A stretch of DNA of 64,000 nucleotides, taken from Sugiyamaella lignohabitans (lineage: Eukaryota > Ascomycota > Dipodascomycetes > Dipodascales > Trichomonascaceae). The translations under genes were made by a program, and so were the position numbers. Below, piece by piece: positions 9,636 through 19,379 of this stretch; the stretch's first letter is position 1; every line of letters begins with the position of its first letter. The stretch lies in the NCBI RefSeq assembly GCF_001640025.1, contig NC_031672.1:4278001-4342000 (forward strand). Direction: 5' to 3'. The notes beneath the pieces were generated by a model. That model saw only the letters and a program-made list of their open reading frames with translations. It was not told the DNA's origin and did not search any database.

Positions 9636-12539
9636 TTAGTTCGAACTGTCAATTCTTGGTCTACCATTCATCATCTCAGCAGTGCGCAGTAAGCCACTCC
9701 AGAAGACCTTGTTTGGACGACGAGTCTTGATTTCGGTCTCAGTCTCCCATAGGATCGAGACAGGTGTGAAGACTAGTTTGGAAGATCTGATGCCGATAAC
9801 ACTGAACATATCAGTGGCCTCAGCAGTTGGTGATGAACGCAGCTTTTGGTTGTTTTCCAAGAAGTGAACGCATTGAACACCCAGACGAGTGGCTCTAATT
9901 CTGTCCATTGGTGATGGCACACCTCCCTGTTGGACGTGACCAGGGACAGCTTCTCTAGCTTCGAAAGCACCCTTGGCTTCCTCGTGAATAATATCGACCA
10001 GCATTTGAGTGGTGAAGATCTTGGATGCCTTTTCGTTACGAACAATCAGACGGCCAGCTCTATTACGGCCCTGGTCCTCTTTGTAACATTTCTTCAAGAA
10101 CTCAATGTCAGCTCCAAGTTGAGAGAATGAAATACCTTCTTCAGGTGTGTAAATAATGTGAGCTCCGGTTACTAAACCAGCGTAAGCAGCAACGTATCCA
10201 CTGTTACCACCTTGGACTTCGACCACAAAAGCACGATGTCTCGTGGCAGAGGCAGACTGCTTAACAACATCACAGTAAGTGACCAGAGCGTTAAGACAGG
10301 TATCGGTACCAAGGGAATATTCGGTACCAGGAACATTGTTAGAGATGGTAGCTGGTAAACAAACCATAGGAATGCGGAATGCAGGATACGCGAATCTAGC
10401 TTGTTCTAATTGATGAAGAGAGTGGTAAGCCTCGAAGCCACCAATAATAATAAGACCATCGAACGAGTATTTTTGGAAGTAGTAAGCAATCATTCCCAAG
10501 TCGACTTCTGGCAAGTTACGATTAGTACCAATTTCACTACCACCCTGGATGGCCCATTGCTCGACTTCGAGCCAGTTGATTTCGCGCACAGATTCGTGAC
10601 GAGCCAAACCAGTCCAACCATTGTGGATGGCATATGGCTTGTGACCACGAGAAAAGCAGTAGGCAGCAGCTGCACGGAGAGCAGCGTTCATACCACCAGC
10701 AGGGGCACCAATATTGATAATAGCAATGTTGAGAGGGTGTTCAGCAGGGTGCTTGGGCACAGTGTCAGCACTAGTGAGGAGCATGAAGTTATCCAAATGT
10801 TCACAAAACTCACTGTCACGAAGATTCATGGCCTTGGTAAAATCCTTGGCCTCAATAGCCTCAGCCACAGACTTGGTCAAGGCAACTGCTTCGACTAGGT
10901 TACGGCGGACGATTTTATTTTCAATGATACCAATCATTGGTGAAGGGGTTTCGGGAGTAGCACTGAGAATAGCATCAACAGCATCAACACCTTGTAAAGT
11001 TCCAAGGAGTCGGTCAAATGCTACAGCAGTACCACCTCTTTGAACGTGACCCAATGTGGTAATTCTGGTATCGAGACCCAGGTCAACAAGAACATCCTTG
11101 ACCATCTCAGGAGTAATTGGCCTCAATTCATTATCAATAGCACCTTCAGCAACAATGACAATTGTCTTTCTCATACCTCTTTCACGGTGTCTCTTAACAA
11201 TGCTAACCATCTGATCGCTCCATCCCTCCTTCTTAGGAGGCTTTTCAGGAATAAACACATAGTCTGCACCAGTAGCAATACCAGCCATAAGAGCCAACCA
11301 ACCGCAGTGACGACCCATTACCTCAATAACGAAAGCTCGTGAGTGAGATTGAGCAGTAGCATCGATATAATCGACCATTTCACAAATACGATCGAGCGAT
11401 GAATAGGCACCGATAGTGGCATCGGTGGATGACATGTCGTTGTCAATAGAACCAACCAAACCACAGATATACAAATGCTTGTGTTCCTCAGCCAGTTCCT
11501 TAGTAATGTGACCTTTCTCAGCAAGTTCAGCAATCAAGCTGGGCCATTCAGCACGGAATAAGTCTGCTCCGGTAAGAGAACCATCACCACCACAAACGAT
11601 CAATCCATCAATACCAGCCTCAATCATGTTCTTAGCAGCCTCCAGTCTTCCTTCGCGCTCTCTGAACCTAGCACATCTAGCAGTACCGATGCTAGTACCA
11701 CCAATGGACAAATATCCACGGACATCACCCCATGTCATCTCACGGATGTAATCTCCACCTCTTACCAGACCCTCATAACCTTCATAAACAGCGTAAGCCT
11801 CGCATCCTCTGTGAATGGCAGTACGAATAACAGCTCTAACAGCAGAATTCATACCAGGAGCATCTCCACCAGAAGTCATGACAGCGATTCTCTTCTTGGG
11901 GCCCTCTCCAGAGTCCGATCCAGGTGCTGAAGCAGCATTGGCACCCTTCTCACCAATAAATTCGTCCTGATGAACTCTCTTAATGGGGTCGACTGCTATA
12001 GTAAAGGGATTGCAACGTCTGGTGAATCCAATAATGTTACCTAAAGGATCTATTCCGTATAATTCAACTGGTGAAACTTCTGTCGGGTGGGATTGAACGA
12101 TATGGCCAGCCCCGGAATCTTTCAGAATCTTGGAAACTTCAAGGATATTACTTGAGTAGAGCACAAAAGAAGGACCATCTCCTCTCCAGTCACCATCTTC
12201 ACCGTGTCTCATAAAACTCTTGATTTTGGCATCCACGTCTTCAGCACATGGTCCACTGGCAATCAATCTAATCTTAAGAGTAACTCCAAGCGACTTATCA
12301 ACCTGATCTTCATTGTTGTTCGGATTAATTGGGATACTGGTCAGCCACTCCTCGGAAATTGATGCCTGAGCATGTGAGGTGATGCTCTGGATTCCTGCAG
12401 TGGCCACTGGAGCATTATGACGATATTCCTGGAAGATAGTAAAACCAAGTTTCTTGTAGAAGGCCAATGTATCCTTGAACAGCTTCTCATCCGATGTCAC
12501 TAGGGACAGAAACGACACTCCTTCGATTGATCCGCTCAT
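9636..12539 (-). CDS. PFK2: ATP-dependent 6-phosphofructokinase, beta-type subunit
   Basis: A 967-residue eukaryotic-type tandem phosphofructokinase that makes fructose 1,6-bisphosphate, the committed step of glycolysis. Residues 1-180 form the fungal glyoxalase-like N-terminal module. The catalytic half follows: VMTSGGDAPGMNS (ATP site), CGGDGSLTGAD, GSIDNDM with the catalytic aspartate, and EVMGRHCGWLAL. The C-terminal regulatory half starts at NIAIINIGAPAGGMN and ends near residue 950, with VPGHVQQGGVPSPMDR for effector binding. The PTEVSPVELYGIDPLGNIIG and GDAPGMNS segments are closer to S. cerevisiae Pfk2 than Pfk1, so I call it the beta type. A single-gene PFK as in Yarrowia is also possible. 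ATG 12539 matches the family N-terminus. Confidence 0.92.
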   Translation of the reverse strand: MSGSIEGVSFLSLVTSDEKLFKDTLAFYKKLGFTIFQEYRHNAPVATAGIQSITSHAQASISEEWLTSIPINPNNNEDQVDKSLGVTLKIRLIASGPCAEDVDAKIKSFMRHGEDGDWRGDGPSFVLYSSNILEVSKILKDSGAGHIVQSHPTEVSPVELYGIDPLGNIIGFTRRCNPFTIAVDPIKRVHQDEFIGEKGANAASAPGSDSGEGPKKRIAVMTSGGDAPGMNSAVRAVIRTAIHRGCEAYAVYEGYEGLVRGGDYIREMTWGDVRGYLSIGGTSIGTARCARFREREGRLEAAKNMIEAGIDGLIVCGGDGSLTGADLFRAEWPSLIAELAEKGHITKELAEEHKHLYICGLVGSIDNDMSSTDATIGAYSSLDRICEMVDYIDATAQSHSRAFVIEVMGRHCGWLALMAGIATGADYVFIPEKPPKKEGWSDQMVSIVKRHRERGMRKTIVIVAEGAIDNELRPITPEMVKDVLVDLGLDTRITTLGHVQRGGTAVAFDRLLGTLQGVDAVDAILSATPETPSPMIGIIENKIVRRNLVEAVALTKSVAEAIEAKDFTKAMNLRDSEFCEHLDNFMLLTSADTVPKHPAEHPLNIAIINIGAPAGGMNAALRAAAAYCFSRGHKPYAIHNGWTGLARHESVREINWLEVEQWAIQGGSEIGTNRNLPEVDLGMIAYYFQKYSFDGLIIIGGFEAYHSLHQLEQARFAYPAFRIPMVCLPATISNNVPGTEYSLGTDTCLNALVTYCDVVKQSASATRHRAFVVEVQGGNSGYVAAYAGLVTGAHIIYTPEEGISFSQLGADIEFLKKCYKEDQGRNRAGRLIVRNEKASKIFTTQMLVDIIHEEAKGAFEAREAVPGHVQQGGVPSPMDRIRATRLGVQCVHFLENNQKLRSSPTAEATDMFSVIGIRSSKLVFTPVSILWETETEIKTRRPNKVFWSGLLRTAEMMNGRPRIDSSN

Positions 12540-14037
12540 TATCTGAATCCTGTGTTAGTATTTGATTTAGATCTTGGTCTTTGTACGTGTATCAGTTGCA
12601 ACTGAGACGAGACTTGTTCCTCCTGCTTCACTCGAGTCGGTATTTATTATCTCCATGAAGACCACTTTTTGAATTACGAATGGATCCTGGACTGGAATCC
12701 AATTAACCTCTGCCAGAGATTATGACCAGTAGTAGTTCCTCTAAAACACCTGCCATTCAACATCATCATCATATCATTGAAACCAAAAGATGACCTCAAT
12801 GGACCCTTTTCATAAAGTTCTTCAAATAAAAGCTGAACATCCACCTTGCGATTATTATCTCTAATTCGTCCTATCTATCCGTCAAAGATAAAACAGGTCG
12901 GCAGATGACCCGACTAAATTTAAACACATCAAATAATACTCACCTAGAAGGTCTAATTACAATTGAGCTGTCCAATTCACAAGATTATGAGATAAAATTC
13001 GCCGCAACGCACAACTTGACTCAGCGGTGTGTGTTTTGTAATCGCTTCCACCTTGGTATCACGGGAGAAGTTTGATTTGGTCTGTCACAGAAATAATCAC
13101 CCAACATGCCCTCTATCGGAATAAGTATGAAGGCATACAAAGAGATCTACCCTTGCCCTTGAATAATGTGCAGAAAAAAATCTGGAAGATCGGCGTGGTC
13201 GTCGACGTCACTAAAGGGTATTACAGAATATTAAAACGGTTTGGTGCTCATCAACGGAGCAAGATTGCCTTCACCTGTGCTCACACCATATAAGCCTAAT
13301 ATAGTAGCAACTTGGTGTAAGCCACTTAGATTGGTATAGTATTAAATTGGGTGAATCAATTGTTGCTATTAAACTTAATAGCAGTAGAATGATAACTGTT
13401 ATAACATGGTGCACCCTTTGCGACAGCATCCTCATTAGTTGCCTATTGGTCGGATTAAGCTGCCCAATGCCGCTAGTAATCCAACGCTTGCAGTAGAAAA
13501 CTGGTGTGGTAACCAGAGGGTTTGCAATTTATTTTTCATGCGGGTAGCTCCTTCCTGTAGCAGTCAGTCGCATCTACATGTGATCTCATTTATGATTGTC
13601 TTCAGTATCGGGGAGATAGTGCATAGTCAGGCCACAGTTCTTGCTAACATTTTCATTCCTAGCGCATGTGCAACAGGCTATAGCATGATGAATTTAGGAA
13701 ACTCTGATTTAACCTCGTTGAGAGTTTGAAATTGCCGAGCCATCCTGTGCTTTTGCTAAGTTTTGTAAACTCACGGGACCTGAATAACCAACTGACATTG
13801 TAGCCTCAATCGCCGAAAACTTGCATGGATCCGGATAAATCTGCATTGCCACGGAAAAACACAGTCTCACATATTTTTCCGATCAAGACTGCAAGTCTAG
13901 ATAGTCAACCCACCGAATACAGGTGATATAACATCCCTACTGACTCTATTCAATGTTTAGCTGCTGTCAACTACCGACCTCGTAGTCCTCTCGGCTCTTG
14001 CTTAGTGGGCTAAGATTGCCTCTCTGGGGCACACCGC

Positions 14038-14171
14038 GCCTCCGGCGGCTGGGGCCCTGCCCCCAGATCCTGTGGCTCCTCTCGCTTCGCTCCAGTCGGG
14101 CTTATACAGTCCCAGTAGCTCTGTGAAGCAGAGCACAACAGGGTCTGGGGCAGAGCCCCAGCCGCCGGAGG
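14038..14171. repeat. GC foldback element, copy A
   Basis: A diverged full-length copy. The left end has GCCTCCGGCGGCTGGGGC, the right end GGGGCAGAGCCCCAGCCGCC followed by GGAGGT. The centre keeps CTCCTCTCGCTTCGCTCCAGTC and an AGCTCTGTGAAGCAGAGC hairpin. It lies in the SPE1 upstream region. Confidence 0.75.
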
Positions 14172-15276
14172 TACCGTCCTGCTAGCTGTAAGCAGCCGCC
14201 ATCCATCGATAACAGTCACGGGCTTCTGAGAGGAGTCACTACTTTAAATTCTAGGCTTATATTCCGATTATAAATAACTTTTCCAGTAGAGTTAGTAGCC
14301 TTGGCTATCAGGCTGCCTTATTGTTTTAGTCTCATTTTTGTAGTCATAGAGTGAATGAATGCTGCAATTGCTGGTAGCGCAGTAGGAGGAGAGGTAGCTA
14401 ACCAAACGTCTTACTTGTAACAAATTCTGTAACTCAAAAGGGTTCGTCCCGACACAAAGCCAATTTCAATGCTAAGAAATGCCTCAACCTTATATAAGGG
14501 GTGCTCATACACTTGAAACGCCGGTATAAGTTTTGAATCGTTAAATTTCTGAACTTCTTCTGGAGTCTACATACGACATATATATATAGATGATTGTTTT
14601 ACAGAAATCATGAATAGTTTTAGCTTAAAGCTTTTTCAAAATTTAATTTTTTTATGACCAGTGAAAATACTAATCGTAATTTCGGAGATACTACTGCAAT
14701 CGTCATATATCGAGTAGCAACTTTGACTCGGATTGTATTCAGTTGACGGGCAAGTATCAGCATCCGTCTCTACACCTCACGGTACATACTCTCACCGCGT
14801 GGATATAGTGGGCTCGGTGATGATCTTGGACAGTTATTTATAGCCAGCCTTTAAACCCCGCGTGGGCCGCCCCCACTATATGGCCCTCTACGAACCTCCC
14901 AACCCTTCCCCTTATCTGAACACTCAGGGGTAACCAAGAACCGCAAAATTTTTCGCTTGAAACACGCATATGATAAAGATATATTACCAGAAAAGGAAAT
15001 ATGGCTGCAGGTTTGTGCCTTGGTGCAATTGTGAATGGTCACTGGTCTTATCACACAATGTTGATTTAAAAGGAGCCCTAGTTGCTGTTGATCGACTTTT
15101 TTTTTCTTTCTAGGCATTCTTTTTATTCTGGTATAGAATAGAATTATTCGAATTGAAATCTCAGTTTTTTTTTTCGAATAACTTTTTTTTTCCGAGGTTT
15201 CTTTCTTTGAGAGAACGAGAAATTCGCTAGGTCCTAGCGTTGACGAGGGTTGCCGACTGGGTGCCAGATAAGTTTA

Positions 15277-15297
15277 ACCCTCTTTCCCTAAGAGGGT
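15277..15297 (+). promoter_or_regulatory. Hairpin upstream of ornithine decarboxylase start
   Basis: An 8-bp perfect stem (ACCCTCTT / AAGAGGGT) with a 5-nt loop, ending about 100 nt before the SPE1 ATG. If transcribed it would sit in the 5' leader. Whether it controls SPE1 is not known. Confidence 0.4.
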
Positions 15298-15398
15298 CAA
15301 CCCGATAATTCAGATCGGTGTTCGTCGAGAAGTTGACAGTGTTTGATAATAGAAGCAAGATTTGTATCTATTTGTTTGTTTGTTCCGTAAAAAAAGGT

Positions 15399-16772
15399 AT
15401 GGACAGTGGTTGTTTAGTTGCAATGCCGGCCATTTCGTTATCCAACAACAAACATGGCCCTGATCGTGGTACTAGTATCCATGATAAGTCCATTTACAAT
15501 AGTAAGGGACATATCAATGGATCATTGTACCATGAGCATGAAAGCCAATCTACAAATCTTATTGGAAACGTTCTTCGTGAAAAAATCCAATCTATTGACC
15601 TCGATACCTGCCTTTCGGGAGGTGAGGACTCATTTTTTGTGGCAGATTTAGGTGTTGTCTACCGTCAGCATGTTCGGTGGATAAAAAATCTGCCTCGAAT
15701 TGAGCCCTTCTACGCTGTGAAGTGCAATGGGGATCCTCAAGTTCTTAACTTGCTTGTCAAGTTGGGACTTAGTTTTGATTGCGCTTCAAAGAATGAGATT
15801 AGCTCCATTCTTGATCTGGGTGTGGACCCATCTCGTATCATCTATGCCAACCCTGTAAAGACTCCCTCATATCTTGGATATGCTCGACAACAGGGTGTTG
15901 GTATGATGACATTTGATAATTCTGATGAGTTGTTGAAATGCAAAAAGTTTTACCCTGATGCTCAACTCCTACTTAGAATTATGACCGATGATTCTACTGC
16001 CACTTGCCAATTGAGTGTCAAGTTTGGTGCTCCCATGTCTGACACTAAAAAGCTTTTGGCATTGGCAAAAGAATTAAACCTCAACGTTGTGGGTGTTGCG
16101 TTCCATGTGGGAAGTGGAGCCAGTGATCCCACCGTCTATGCTGAGGCGGTCGAAAACTCTCGCCAAGTATTCGACGAAGCTCTTGAATTGGGCTTTCCTC
16201 CTTTGTCTATTCTTGATGTTGGAGGAGGTTTTGAGGATGATTGCTTTGAGATTGCTGCTGAAGTGTTGAACAACTCGTTGGCTGAACATTTCCCTGACGA
16301 TTCTGTTCGAGTGATTGCCGAGCCTGGTCGCTACTATGTCGCTACTGCATTTACTCTTGCTACAAGCGTCATTGGTCGTCGCTGGGTCGACGAACAAAAG
16401 GGAAAGGCCATGATCTATGTCAATGATGGTGTATATGGAAATCTCAATTCCATTTTGTTTGATCACCAGAATCCTGTTCCTAGACCCTTGACCTCTGGTG
16501 AAAGCTTCCTTTACAATGGTAAGGACGAAATCCCCTTTCACCACCGTGACCATCATTCGAGCAACTATGAGTTCTCGGTATGGGGACCTACCTGTGACGG
16601 ACTCGACTGTATTTCAAAGTCGGTTCTGTTTCCCGTTTCCATTGACGTCGGAGATTGGCTGTACTTCAACGACGTAGGAGCTTATACACTTGCAGCCTCG
16701 ACCACTTTCAACGGGTTCAACTTGGACTGCAAGGTACACTACGTGTGCTCGAGCCCCGAAGTGGATCTCTAG
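15399..16772 (+). CDS. SPE1: Ornithine decarboxylase
   Basis: A 457-residue fold-type III PLP enzyme that converts ornithine to putrescine, the first committed step of polyamine synthesis. The PLP lysine is in PFYAVKCN (K108). HVGSGA, ILDVGGGF and EPGRYYVA bind the cofactor phosphate and ring, and the active-site cysteine is in WGPTCDGLDCI (C399). The N-terminal extension of about 60 residues before the barrel is typical of fungal ODCs. The open frame extends upstream to a GTG at 15318, but the first ATG is 15399; ATG 15423 is an alternative. Post-transcriptional control by antizyme is usual for the family; the leader hairpin and upstream ORF may add translational control. Confidence 0.93.
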   Translation: MDSGCLVAMPAISLSNNKHGPDRGTSIHDKSIYNSKGHINGSLYHEHESQSTNLIGNVLREKIQSIDLDTCLSGGEDSFFVADLGVVYRQHVRWIKNLPRIEPFYAVKCNGDPQVLNLLVKLGLSFDCASKNEISSILDLGVDPSRIIYANPVKTPSYLGYARQQGVGMMTFDNSDELLKCKKFYPDAQLLLRIMTDDSTATCQLSVKFGAPMSDTKKLLALAKELNLNVVGVAFHVGSGASDPTVYAEAVENSRQVFDEALELGFPPLSILDVGGGFEDDCFEIAAEVLNNSLAEHFPDDSVRVIAEPGRYYVATAFTLATSVIGRRWVDEQKGKAMIYVNDGVYGNLNSILFDHQNPVPRPLTSGESFLYNGKDEIPFHHRDHHSSNYEFSVWGPTCDGLDCISKSVLFPVSIDVGDWLYFNDVGAYTLAASTTFNGFNLDCKVHYVCSSPEVDL

Positions 16773-16935
16773 ATAGAATTATCCGAAATAGACCTGTTTC
16801 TCTCACTTTGATAGCGTGCCTCCGGCAGCTATACCTCTCTCCCTGCTCCAATAAGTTCCCAATTCCCGGTTTGAGTTGCACTTCCTACGCTTGCGCAGCT
16901 CATAGCGATAGCTACCTGTTCTGGATCCCAGCAGC

Positions 16936-17053
16936 GATACAAAGGCTATTTCTACCGAGTGACAAATAGCGGAGCCTCCGGCGGTTGGGGCTCCGATACA
17001 AAGGCTATTTCTACCGAGTGACAAATTGCGGAGCCTCCGGCGGCTGGGGCTCC
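16936..17053. repeat. 59-bp tandem duplication, two copies
   Basis: Copies 16936-16994 and 16995-17053 are 59 bp each and differ at two positions. Each begins GATACAAAGGC and ends in the left end of the GC foldback element (GCCTCCGGCGG, TGGGGCTCC). Only the second copy continues into a complete element. Confidence 0.85.
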
Positions 17054-17170
17054 GCCCCAGACCCTGTTTGCTCCTGCTTCGCAGGAGTTGCAAGGGGCCA
17101 AGTCGCGACGACTCGACGACGGGAGTGAGATGAGCTACGGGGTCTGGGGCGGAGCTCCAGCCGCCGAAGG
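17033..17170. repeat. GC foldback element, copy B
   Basis: It has the left end GCCTCCGGCGGCTGGGGCTC, the central CTCCTGCTTCGCAGGAG hairpin, a diverged middle with CGACGACTCGACGACGGGAG, and a right end GGGGCGGAGCTCCAGCCGCC with one substitution in the internal hairpin. Confidence 0.8.
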
Positions 17171-17473
17171 TACCAGCACCCCCGCCAGCGACTCAGGGTC
17201 CTCGAGAAGAGGTATCGAAGATCATCTGCTAAATAAGATCGTCCGACTCCATCATCCCTTGCATAAATGTTGCTTCTGCTTACGTTATTTCGCAACATAC
17301 CCCCCACATTGACAGATGAGGTCCACGGTGCAAGCAACCCTGCCTACTCAGGATACCTAGCAAGCAATTGTGTTGAATGTGCTTGATCTAATCATATTTA
17401 AACACTAAAAGTTCGCCTCTACTCTTCAGATTCAATTGACATAGCTTAACTGGAACAATTGACCACTAGAAAA

Positions 17474-18610
17474 ATGGAGAACGCTAAGATCAATTTAGAT
17501 ATATTCTTTTTAGGAGCCACTGGCTACATTGGCGGAAGTGCTTTGGGTCATTTACTCAACCACTATAGAGCCAATGATAACCAGGTTCATATCAGGGCCC
17601 TTGTTCGATCTGAAGAGAAAGCAAAGAAGTTGCTCGATTGGGCAAAAGCTCGTGAAGTAGACAAACTGGTTGTCCCTATTATAGGAACTTTGGATGACGA
17701 GGATATAATCGTCAGAGAGGTCGCTCATAATGACGTGACTATCCATACAGCTCATTCTGACCACTTGGGGGCTGCCAAATCCATTGTTAAGGGATTGGAT
17801 CTGGCAATCAAGCGCAGAAAAGAAAGTCCCTCTAAAACTGCAAGGCCAATTCTCATTCATACAAGTGGTACTGGTTTGCTAGTCGATGATAGCTACGGTC
17901 TCAAGACTACTGACACTATTTATCATGATGACAATGAGGATGAAATTAATAGCATTCCTGATACTGCTTCACACAGAGATGTAGATTTGGTACTTCTCAA
18001 TTACTGGAAGCAGCACAAAGACGACGTAGATATAGCCATTGTTGCCCCTCCCACTATTTGGGGATTGGGCACAGGTCCAGATTCAGTGCAGTCTATTCAA
18101 ATTCCTTTGCACATCAATAAGTTCATTCCTATTAGACAGGCGTTCAATATCGGCAAGGGAGTAAATCAATGGACGCAGATCAATGTGTTGGATCTGGCTG
18201 ATTTCTATCGAGTTCTCTTTATTGCTTTACATGAACAACCTGGTAAGCATGGAGGTTTCTATTTTGTCGAGAATGGCGAGTTCTCTTGGAGCGAGGTCGG
18301 TACTGCTATTCAAAAGGGACTCGTACTTGCCGGGTATACTACTTTCCATTCTGCCAAGGATGCCAATGATGACACTACTTACCTCACAGTTTTTGGTAGA
18401 AATGAACAGGGGTTCCCATACCGTAGAGTCAATGGTGGCAACTCAAGAGCTCGTGCTGTGAGAGCCAGAAAGGAGCTGAAATGGGAAGCCAAATACAGTA
18501 GCCATGAGGAGTTCTTAGCTGACATTACGCAATCTGTCCTCATTCAAGCCAAGTTCGGCAAGGACAACAGCAGAGATACTGGTGGTGAGAGGCCCCCACA
18601 AATAGAGTAG
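17474..18610 (+). CDS. Extended SDR / NmrA-like NAD(P)-binding protein
   Basis: A 378-residue Rossmann-fold protein of the atypical/extended short-chain dehydrogenase group. Near the N-terminus FLGATGYIGGSALGHLL is the dinucleotide-binding GxTGxIG motif. VVPIIGTLDDEDII and HTAHSDHLGAAKSIVKGLD continue the fold, and LIHTSGTGLLVD is the usual active-site strand; no canonical YxxxK is obvious. Such fungal proteins are often annotated as NmrA-like or nucleoside-sugar epimerase-like; the substrate cannot be told. The open frame begins at TTG 17459; the first ATG is 17474. It is followed by a C-rich tract rather than by another gene on the same strand. Confidence 0.7.
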   Translation: MENAKINLDIFFLGATGYIGGSALGHLLNHYRANDNQVHIRALVRSEEKAKKLLDWAKAREVDKLVVPIIGTLDDEDIIVREVAHNDVTIHTAHSDHLGAAKSIVKGLDLAIKRRKESPSKTARPILIHTSGTGLLVDDSYGLKTTDTIYHDDNEDEINSIPDTASHRDVDLVLLNYWKQHKDDVDIAIVAPPTIWGLGTGPDSVQSIQIPLHINKFIPIRQAFNIGKGVNQWTQINVLDLADFYRVLFIALHEQPGKHGGFYFVENGEFSWSEVGTAIQKGLVLAGYTTFHSAKDANDDTTYLTVFGRNEQGFPYRRVNGGNSRARAVRARKELKWEAKYSSHEEFLADITQSVLIQAKFGKDNSRDTGGERPPQIE

Positions 18611-19379
18611 ATAACTAATCGAAATTTCAGACTGATATAGAACGATAGTTCATACAATATGGTCCCCCCCTTTCCCCCGCCCCTCCCCCTGCAGATTACT
18701 AGTAGTACACTGTTTACCGTATAAGCACAGCAGTACGAGCGTTATGGTGTGGGGTAAAAGTCCTGACTACTGACTGTACTCTTCGGTGTCCCGCACAAGC
18801 CTCTAAACCAGCTAATTCTGTAAGGGTCTGAATTGTAAGCATCGGCCTCTCCTGCCAAATACGTCTAGCACCATTATTAACAGATGTATAATATATTACA
18901 AAAAGATAGCTACCGTTATTGGCAAGAGCGTCGTTAACAAATATCATATATTAGCCGCTTTCGAACCCCTGATTAGCACCACATACGGTATCTTGGCGTG
19001 CTTGACATGGGCATGTTTAACTTAGTTGAGCTGCTCTGCGACAGTGATTACCAAGTTTTCTTAGGCAGGTCCCCGGTCGGACGACCGATTACACTATAAG
19101 CCCACCATGGTTGACTAATGTCCGATATGCAGCGATAATTAATTGCCTAATATGGACGATCCCCTGGTCTTAGTACCGTATTAGGATATAGGGTGTTTAT
19201 CTCCTAACGTGAAGCGAGGTTAATCTCTTGATGTCCGATACAAATATAAAAGACATGGCAATTGCTGGATTTTAAAATAAGCAACAATAGGGCATTTTAG
19301 TGATCGGATTTTAAACTATTAATTACGATCGAAGTTCTCTTTTGATCTTCTTTACCGCATCTGTTTCGTACATTTCACA
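18611..19379. promoter_or_regulatory. Intergenic region upstream of the AIF2-like gene
   Basis: A 769-bp region with a C-run tract (18664-18689), a palindrome CGGTCGGACGACCG (19074-19087), two copies of ATGTCCGATA (19118-19127 and 19231-19240) and a TATA box TATAAAAG at 19245-19252, about 130 bp before the ATG. No gene is recognised in the first half. Confidence 0.55.
18664..18689 (-). other. Predicted G-quadruplex tract (minus strand)
   Basis: The plus strand has four C runs of 7, 5, 4 and 5 bases separated by loops of 3, 1 and 1 bases, so the minus strand fits a compact G-quadruplex pattern. It lies about 55 bp after the stop of the SDR gene. Confidence 0.6.

Larger units (their letters stand above)
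12540..15398. other. Long intergenic region between PFK2 and SPE1
   Basis: A 2.86-kb stretch between divergently transcribed genes with no convincing gene. It contains the PFK2 promoter side (AT-rich 12,560-12,660), unassigned sequence at 13.0-14.0 kb with only small random-looking frames, a GC-rich foldback element (14038-14171), and the long pyrimidine-rich SPE1 upstream region with runs of T at 15098-15195. A possible 22-codon upstream ORF begins at ATG 15002, and a hairpin lies at 15277-15297. A large upstream region is common for highly regulated genes. Confidence 0.5.
16773..17473. other. SPE1-SDR intergenic region with GC elements
   Basis: A 700-bp region holding a truncated GC element that was tandemly duplicated (16936-17053) next to a diverged complete copy (17033-17170), plus a short relic (GCCTCCGGCAGC near 16817). 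A TATA-like ATATTTAAA lies near 17393 ahead of the downstream gene. No other gene is visible. Confidence 0.55.

Noticed and set aside
10410..10898. A 162-codon plus-strand frame opposite PFK2
   Set aside because: Antisense shadow of a strongly conserved coding region.
13072..13729. Two frames of 73 and 96 codons in the PFK2-SPE1 gap
   Set aside because: No ATG-linked domain or splice context; composition looks random.
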